A stretch of 64,000 nt of DNA from Andalucia godoyi. Taxonomy: Eukaryota; Discoba; Jakobea; Jakobida; Andaluciidae. A program made the translations under genes and the position numbers. Of the stretch, positions 59,167 through 64,000 are shown one piece after another. The first letter of the stretch is position 1. Every line of letters begins with the position of its first letter. Location of the stretch: contig VRVR01000041.1 of assembly GCA_009859145.1 (NCBI GenBank), forward strand, positions 1 through 64,000, in the 5' to 3' direction. The notes beneath the pieces were generated by a model that searched no databases, was not told the origin of the DNA, and saw only the letters and a list, made by a program, of their open reading frames with translations.

Positions 59167-60645
59167 TTAGAAATTCCATTTGGTGCGAGCCAGGGCTACA
59201 CCGCGCAGAATCCACTTGGAAAAGGTGACGACTCCTGCGGCGATTGCGCAAATGCGTACGAAAAAGTGGGAGAAAGGCATGTGTTCGACGGACCTTACGA
59301 GCTTGAGGGGAGAGATTTCAAAGACAAAGTAGATTCCTGGGAGCATCTGTCGTCTCCGCAAATCAAACTCGGTGGTGTGCTCCGTGACCGAATACACGTA
59401 ACTCGCATGGACGACGTTATCGTGCCTGTCCACCTGCTCAACAGGTACAACCTTGATGAAGTACTTGAAAGCCGCCACATGGTGCTGTGTATGTATGGCC
59501 TTTGTGGAGCCGCCGAGTAGATTCGACATTTTTTCTTCTTCCTTGGTGATCAGCACATTGTCAAAGAGCATTTTTCTCTTGATTCCTGAGCTTGCAGAGC
59601 AGGCGCCAACACCAGACCCGTGGACATACGCTTCGTCTCCATCTTGGCTCGGCTCGCAGAACACAAGTCTCTCGATGCGGTGGGTAGCATTGAACTCGGA
59701 GGCCTCTGCAAAGTCAAAGTTGTGCACATGGCGAGCCATTCCGCCTGCATGATGCTCAAACGAAGCGCCCGGCGCAAAATGAAAATTGCCAGACACGCGA
59801 GCAAGATCGACGTAGCCTGCAAAGTTGCACCCGGCCGTTCGCTTGGTCATTTCCACTGCACACTGGGCAATCGTCGATAAACCAGGAACATGCCAGTTGC
59901 GCTTGGCATACGCAGCAAGAACTTCGTCACACGTGTTGCAACATCCGGTATCAGCACCATAGCAAGAACCGCATGCCTCCTTTTCATGCCCGTGTCCGTG
60001 TTCGTGCCCGCTGTCCTTATCCTTGCCGTGGTCGTCGTTGTGGTCGTCGTTGTGGTCGTCGTTGTGGTCGTCGTTGTTGTGCGCATCACGACCATTGGCG
60101 CCTTTGGGAAGCTTGGGAGTCATAATGACCCGTTCCAACCCATATTCTGGTGCTCGCGAGCCGTCGCTCAGCAGAGGTGTTCGATAGATGTGGTCCGCAA
60201 TCGCGTTGTGCTGCTCGCCGGTGATGTCGAGGACATCGAGGGTGAGTTTCGAGCACGGAATGGACGGAAACGTAATGTTGAACTCCATGCGCAGCGGCTG
60301 CAGGAACATCGAACTCGACGTGCCAGAGCGTCCGGAGTTGCCAGATGCAGCTGAAGCATCGGAATTAACACGCAGTTCATCATGGACAACCGATGAAAGG
60401 TATGCAGAAAGCTCCACATACGTCAGCACAACCAGCAGAAACAGCGTAATATACGTCGCATACGATCCTGCAGTCGAGTGCTCTAACACCACCACATCCT
60501 TCGTCTTTGGAAACACGTCCACTCGTCGTAGTATTTTTGCATACGGAGTGTTCGATAGCTCCGCAGCACGACTCAGCAGCACAGACGACACCGGCCTTCT
60601 TTGACGCGCCAACGCCGACCCGGACATTTCTCCACCATCTGCCAT
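59167..60645 (-). CDS. ERV46: ERGIC3/ERV46-type ER-Golgi cargo receptor with a His/Asp-rich insert
   Basis: 492 residues from ATG 60645 (MADGGEMSGSALARQ). The open frame runs 26 codons further up through a poly-Glu tract but only to a TTG, unless an upstream exon exists. Layout: short cytosolic N-terminus (PYAKILRRVDVFPKT), TM1 at about 64-82, a large luminal domain, TM2 near the C-terminus and a short tail ending in KWNF. The family cysteine block CGSCYGA-x3-CCNTC is at 225-239, followed by IAQC. Directly before it lies an insert of about 39 residues (186-224) rich in HNDDH and HEHGHGHE. ERV46 with ERV41 cycles in COPII/COPI vesicles and retrieves or exports cargo. The insert is not part of the usual family and resembles metal-binding stretches. 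Confidence 0.9.
   Translation of the reverse strand: MADGGEMSGSALARQRRPVSSVLLSRAAELSNTPYAKILRRVDVFPKTKDVVVLEHSTAGSYATYITLFLLVVLTYVELSAYLSSVVHDELRVNSDASAASGNSGRSGTSSSMFLQPLRMEFNITFPSIPCSKLTLDVLDITGEQHNAIADHIYRTPLLSDGSRAPEYGLERVIMTPKLPKGANGRDAHNNDDHNDDHNDDHNDDHGKDKDSGHEHGHGHEKEACGSCYGADTGCCNTCDEVLAAYAKRNWHVPGLSTIAQCAVEMTKRTAGCNFAGYVDLARVSGNFHFAPGASFEHHAGGMARHVHNFDFAEASEFNATHRIERLVFCEPSQDGDEAYVHGSGVGACSASSGIKRKMLFDNVLITKEEEKMSNLLGGSTKAIHTQHHVAAFKYFIKVVPVEQVDRHDNVVHASYVYSVTEHTTEFDLRRRQMLPGIYFVFEISPLKLVRSVEHMPFSHFFVRICAIAAGVVTFSKWILRGVALARTKWNF
59974..60090 (-). repeat. in-frame repeat encoding the His/Asp insert of ERV46
   Basis: On the plus strand it reads as repeated gtggtcgtcgtt units. It encodes HNDDHNDDHNDDH followed by GHEHGHGHE. 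Confidence 0.85.
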
Positions 60646-61100
60646 TCCCTCTTCCACTTCCTCTTCCTCTTCCTCTTCCTCTTCCTCTTCTTCTTCGACC
60701 TGTGATCCTGCAATATCCTCCAAAACAAAAAATATAAAAATGAAAAGAGGCAGTTCCCGCTATTAATCGACGATATTCGCTATATTTTTAATATCTTAAA
60801 AAATGATTATGAATTGAATTACATAAAAATAAAACATGGAAAATAAATGAGCAGTCACCTTTTACAGCCGGTGAGCAGGACGGTGGTTGACAGTTGTCGA
60901 TCATGCAGTTCAAGAGCGTTTCCACTTGGATTACAGTACAGTAGATGTGCAGTACGACAATTCTCTCTTCTTTCCCCCTTTTAATTTTACTTTTATTATT
61001 ATTTATTATTTTATTATATATATTTTTTTTCTTTTGGTTATGTTTTTATTTCGTTTTATGTCTTTGGGAAACGATGAAGAGAGAGTGTGTCGCGTAAAGA
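60646..61100. promoter_or_regulatory. divergent promoter region of ERV46 and the OSCA/TMEM63 gene
   Basis: The left end (60646-60700) is the plus-strand side of the GAA/GAG poly-Glu tract. 60740-60860 and 60960-61040 are very A/T-rich, with tattattatttattatttta runs. It could hold a short upstream exon of ERV46, which I could not fix. No other gene is seen. Confidence 0.45.
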
Positions 61101-63908
61101 ATGTCTGAATCGAAGAATGTGGATACGACGGTTTTGACAGTGTTGGTGCTGAATGTGATTATATTTGCGGGATCGGTACTTGTGTTTTTCCTGGTGATCA
61201 AGAACCGGAAGTCTCGAATATCGTCTATATTGAGCTCGGTGTACTCGGATGAGTCAGTGCAACGTGCGTCGTACCAGGTGGACTCTGAGCAGAGCACGAG
61301 TCGCCCGAACAAGCTGCAGTCTGCGCTTGGCAGCATTGCGAAGCTGACGAAACTTCCGTTAGCCGTGGTGTCGTCAATCGTGCATCGCGACTCGGTGTTC
61401 TCCCTGCTTTCTTTCTTCCGGGTTGCGGATGCTACGTACGTTGCAACTGTTGCGGGCCCGCATGCCGCGGCGTACTTGACGTACCAGCGAATTCTGATTG
61501 TGTTTATGCTCGTGTTTACTGTTCTGACGTGCTGCTCGGTGCTTCCCGCGAATGTTCTGTCATGCCGGAGCAAAAAGGAAGACGAGTTCAGAGACTCGGC
61601 ATACATGAGAACGACAATCGGGTGCATCGACACGGATGATGCTGCGGGACAGCAGATGATGTGGGTCCATGCCACGGCGGCCTGCTTCTGCGCAGCCATG
61701 GCCGTCCTTGCCATTCGCGTGTTTCAGAAGTCCCGCGCAACGAGATGGGTTATGCACCCCGTGGAACTGGACTCCATGATGAAGTCGTCGCAGCACGTGA
61801 CGCAGGCGGGAGAGGCACCCGGGGTGGCGAACAGCTCGGTTTGCGGTTCGAGCACTGCGAATCGCGAACGAGTGTCGGACCAAGTCCGCATTTCCCAATA
61901 TGCAGTGATTCTTTCGCACCTTCCAAGCTCGATTGCAACGTCGGAAGATCTGTCCAACTGGTTTCTGGAGCTGTGCAATGACCATTTCAATGGGTCGATG
62001 ACTGTCCGAAGGCAGGATGTGGTGGCTGCAACGGTGGTCGGTGACGTTCGGAGCCTTGTGCACGCTGTTCACTTCTATGAGAATATGCATGCGAAGTGGG
62101 TCAAGGCGGTGAAGAAGGAAAAACAAAGGAAATCAAAAGGGAAGTCAATTCCAAAAGTGTGGACTTTTCATCCATTCGACAGGGAGGAGGCACGCACGGG
62201 ACTCGTTGTCGCCGATGCCGGTGCCACGCATCAAGCCGCGACCAGCCGCGACCAGCAAAAATCAGTCATGGTTTCCATGGTTCCAAGACGAGAGAATGCA
62301 GTCGAGTTTTGGGAATACCGCATGAAGCTAGCTGCTGAAGCGGTACGCGAAGAACAGGCCAAGGCCCGACCGACGAACCGGACCGAGTCCGCGTCAGCAT
62401 CCGAATCCGATGTCGCATCTGGGCATGGGTCTGCATCCCCCAACTCCGCTGGGCGATCGAGTCCGTCCCCTTCGGCCTCAACATCAGCGCCAGTTTCAAA
62501 TCCAAAAACAAAAACAAAGACAAAGAAGGAGGAAAAGGAAAAGGAAATGGAAAAGGTGGCAGAAAATCCAAAACCAAAGGCGGCATCTCGCAACTCTGGA
62601 TTCATCATCCTGTCGTCCGCTTCTCTGGCCGCGACGGTCCTCGAAGCGTTCCCAAACAGCGCCGTTTCTTCTGTGCTTCCACTCTCCATGCTGGCCTCCC
62701 ATGCGAAATCAAAACATGTACGAATTCACCCAGCACCGGAACCAAGCGACATCGAATGGGGGCATATGGGCATTTCCAAGCGCGAGAAGGCCCTGCGTGT
62801 CTTTGGAGTGCATTTGATGCTTGTTGGGCTTCTTCTCTTCTTTTCAACACCGCTTGCAATCTTGCACACCCTGTCAGAATTATTCGGGATTTCATTTGAC
62901 GGCAGCAATTCTGGAGGCTCCGTCACCGGGCTTGGAATTCTGACGTCGATCGTGTTTTCCTTTGTGCCCTCGTTGCTTCTGTACTTGATTTCCCTCATTC
63001 TGCCGTCCCTCATTTGGTTTCTGACCACTCTGGAAGGCCATCGAACTTACTCGCAGATTCAGTACAAATCGAGTCAGCGAAACTTCATGTATATAGTCCT
63101 GTCGTCTCTCGTGCTTCCGACGGTTGCCATCTCCCTCGCAGATTTCATCCAAAAGTACCAGTCCAATGGCAGCAGCTTGGAATCAACGGTCGCGAATGCA
63201 TTTCTACCCGAATCGGGACTTTTCTTTTTCTTGTACGTAATGCAGGCTGCGTTTGTGGGCTCGTCTCTGGATCTCCTCCGCCTCGGAGACGCATTCGTCT
63301 CACTCTTTGAGGACCACGAAGGCGACGAAGAAGACGCCGGAGAAGCGGGCGAACTCAAACAAAAACTGCAACGCCCAGAACAAAAGGTGGAGTTCGAATA
63401 CCCAGTCTTGGTATCCATTGTTGCCGTCTGCTTGACGTATGCGTGGTTTACCCCGCTGATTGTTCCCGTTGGCCTCTTCTACACGGCTTGCAAACACCTT
63501 GTGGATCAGTACCATATTTTGCACATCAGTCAATCGTTCGACAAGGATGCGTGGTCTCCGCTGTCCGACACGGTCTCCAAAATTGTGGATCGCAAGCGGC
63601 TGTTGCTGTGCTGCCGGTTCCTTTTGGAATCCATGGCAATCGCGCTCGTGTACCTCTTCTTGTTTTTCTCTCTTCGATCCCTGTTTCCGCAAGCTTCCAT
63701 CATCCTGCTCGGTGTGTTTTCCACCTTTGCCGTGATTCTGCTTGTCTACTCTGGAACATGGAAATGGACGGCGGATTTCGTCCCGTTTTCGTTTTCCAAG
63801 AATGAAGAAGAGCCACTGCTGCACAGGGAATGCTGTTTGGATCCTATGCTTGCAAAGACTGCGTACGATTGCCCCTATCTCATGTATGAGCTCCATGATC
63901 ACTTCTAA
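61101..63908 (+). CDS. OSCA/TMEM63 (DUF221) mechanosensitive cation channel
   Basis: 935 residues from ATG 61101. TM0 at about 10-33, TM1 at about 130-149 and TM2 at about 188-207 are followed by a long cytosolic loop. The loop begins with the RRM-like domain of the family (YAVILSHLPSSIATSEDLSN, then FHFYENMHAKWV-like text). An unusually long Ser/Lys-rich insertion (about 415-490, KTKTKKEEKEKE) precedes IILSSASLAATV and the entry motif PSDIEWGHMGISKREK. Eight further hydrophobic segments follow (VFGVHLMLVGLLLFF, VLSSLVLPTVAISLADFI, FFLYVMQAAFVGS and more). In plants and animals these channels open on membrane tension. The C-terminus is short. Confidence 0.9.
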   Translation: MSESKNVDTTVLTVLVLNVIIFAGSVLVFFLVIKNRKSRISSILSSVYSDESVQRASYQVDSEQSTSRPNKLQSALGSIAKLTKLPLAVVSSIVHRDSVFSLLSFFRVADATYVATVAGPHAAAYLTYQRILIVFMLVFTVLTCCSVLPANVLSCRSKKEDEFRDSAYMRTTIGCIDTDDAAGQQMMWVHATAACFCAAMAVLAIRVFQKSRATRWVMHPVELDSMMKSSQHVTQAGEAPGVANSSVCGSSTANRERVSDQVRISQYAVILSHLPSSIATSEDLSNWFLELCNDHFNGSMTVRRQDVVAATVVGDVRSLVHAVHFYENMHAKWVKAVKKEKQRKSKGKSIPKVWTFHPFDREEARTGLVVADAGATHQAATSRDQQKSVMVSMVPRRENAVEFWEYRMKLAAEAVREEQAKARPTNRTESASASESDVASGHGSASPNSAGRSSPSPSASTSAPVSNPKTKTKTKKEEKEKEMEKVAENPKPKAASRNSGFIILSSASLAATVLEAFPNSAVSSVLPLSMLASHAKSKHVRIHPAPEPSDIEWGHMGISKREKALRVFGVHLMLVGLLLFFSTPLAILHTLSELFGISFDGSNSGGSVTGLGILTSIVFSFVPSLLLYLISLILPSLIWFLTTLEGHRTYSQIQYKSSQRNFMYIVLSSLVLPTVAISLADFIQKYQSNGSSLESTVANAFLPESGLFFFLYVMQAAFVGSSLDLLRLGDAFVSLFEDHEGDEEDAGEAGELKQKLQRPEQKVEFEYPVLVSIVAVCLTYAWFTPLIVPVGLFYTACKHLVDQYHILHISQSFDKDAWSPLSDTVSKIVDRKRLLLCCRFLLESMAIALVYLFLFFSLRSLFPQASIILLGVFSTFAVILLVYSGTWKWTADFVPFSFSKNEEEPLLHRECCLDPMLAKTAYDCPYLMYELHDHF

Positions 63909-64000
63909 GCCGTACTCGTCAACAACGGCTTTTTTCTTGACGTTCAGCGGAAAGAGTATCTCCCAATTCAGTGGCGGGAAAGAGAGTGAGAAGTGAGAGA
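63909..64000. other. right edge of the window, no gene seen
   Basis: 92 bases after the stop of the channel gene; too short to judge. Confidence 0.5.

Overview
This window is nuclear DNA from a eukaryotic microbe, most likely a free-living flagellated protist with a compact genome. The evidence is a eukaryotic tRNA-Asp, a few short GT-AG introns, and genes for nuclear import, a Golgi golgin, COPII cargo sorting, the Paf1 complex, augmin and mitochondrial frataxin. An LZTFL1 homologue (ciliary trafficking) suggests a flagellum. The genetic code looks standard, because TAA, TAG and TGA all end recognisable genes. I cannot name the lineage from the sequence alone.

Layout. 1-357: 3' end of an unknown gene. 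803-1287: repeat copy A. 1406-3379: membrane-anchored serine-beta-lactamase-like protein. 3817-5551: two small unknown genes. 5688-11983: SPB1 (minus) diverging from a two-exon importin-7/8-like gene. 12101-16426: GRIP golgin. 16652-16976: small two-exon novel gene. 17178-18680: CAT/condensation-like acyltransferase. 18877-19568: repeat copy B, then THG1 and a WDR6-like gene. 24555-27935: ankyrin-repeat protein. 28336-28407: tRNA-Asp. 28669-33903: giant LRR/propeller/ankyrin protein. 34265-35188: mitochondrial carrier. 35245-37950: coiled-coil/PH protein. 38317-41637: RecQ4-type helicase. 41686-42130: repeat copy C, then a GH15 glucoamylase-like gene. 44517-44731: diverged repeat copy D, then the augmin subunit HAUS5/AUG5. 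47176-49557: WD40-UBR7 fusion. 49969-51984: coiled-coil protein. 52166-53847: RPUSD1-like pseudouridine synthase and frataxin. 54164-55477: LZTFL1 and HSBP1 (two exons, convergent). 56284-57069: GRDP-like protein with a recent in-frame tandem repeat. 57147-57640: degenerate small gene. 57721-60645: LEO1 and ERV46/ERGIC3. 61101-63908: OSCA/TMEM63 channel.

There is no operon-like logic; genes are close-packed housekeeping genes on both strands. Four of them (SPB1, THG1, WDR6-like, RPUSD1-like) act in rRNA or tRNA modification, which may be chance. The most unusual feature is a dispersed intergenic element. Three good copies (A, B, C) each carry an exactly 96-nt, 31-codon micro-ORF, and a fourth is diverged (D). 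Every copy sits in the same orientation, 118 to 332 bases before the start codon of an unrelated gene, like a duplicated leader or promoter cassette.
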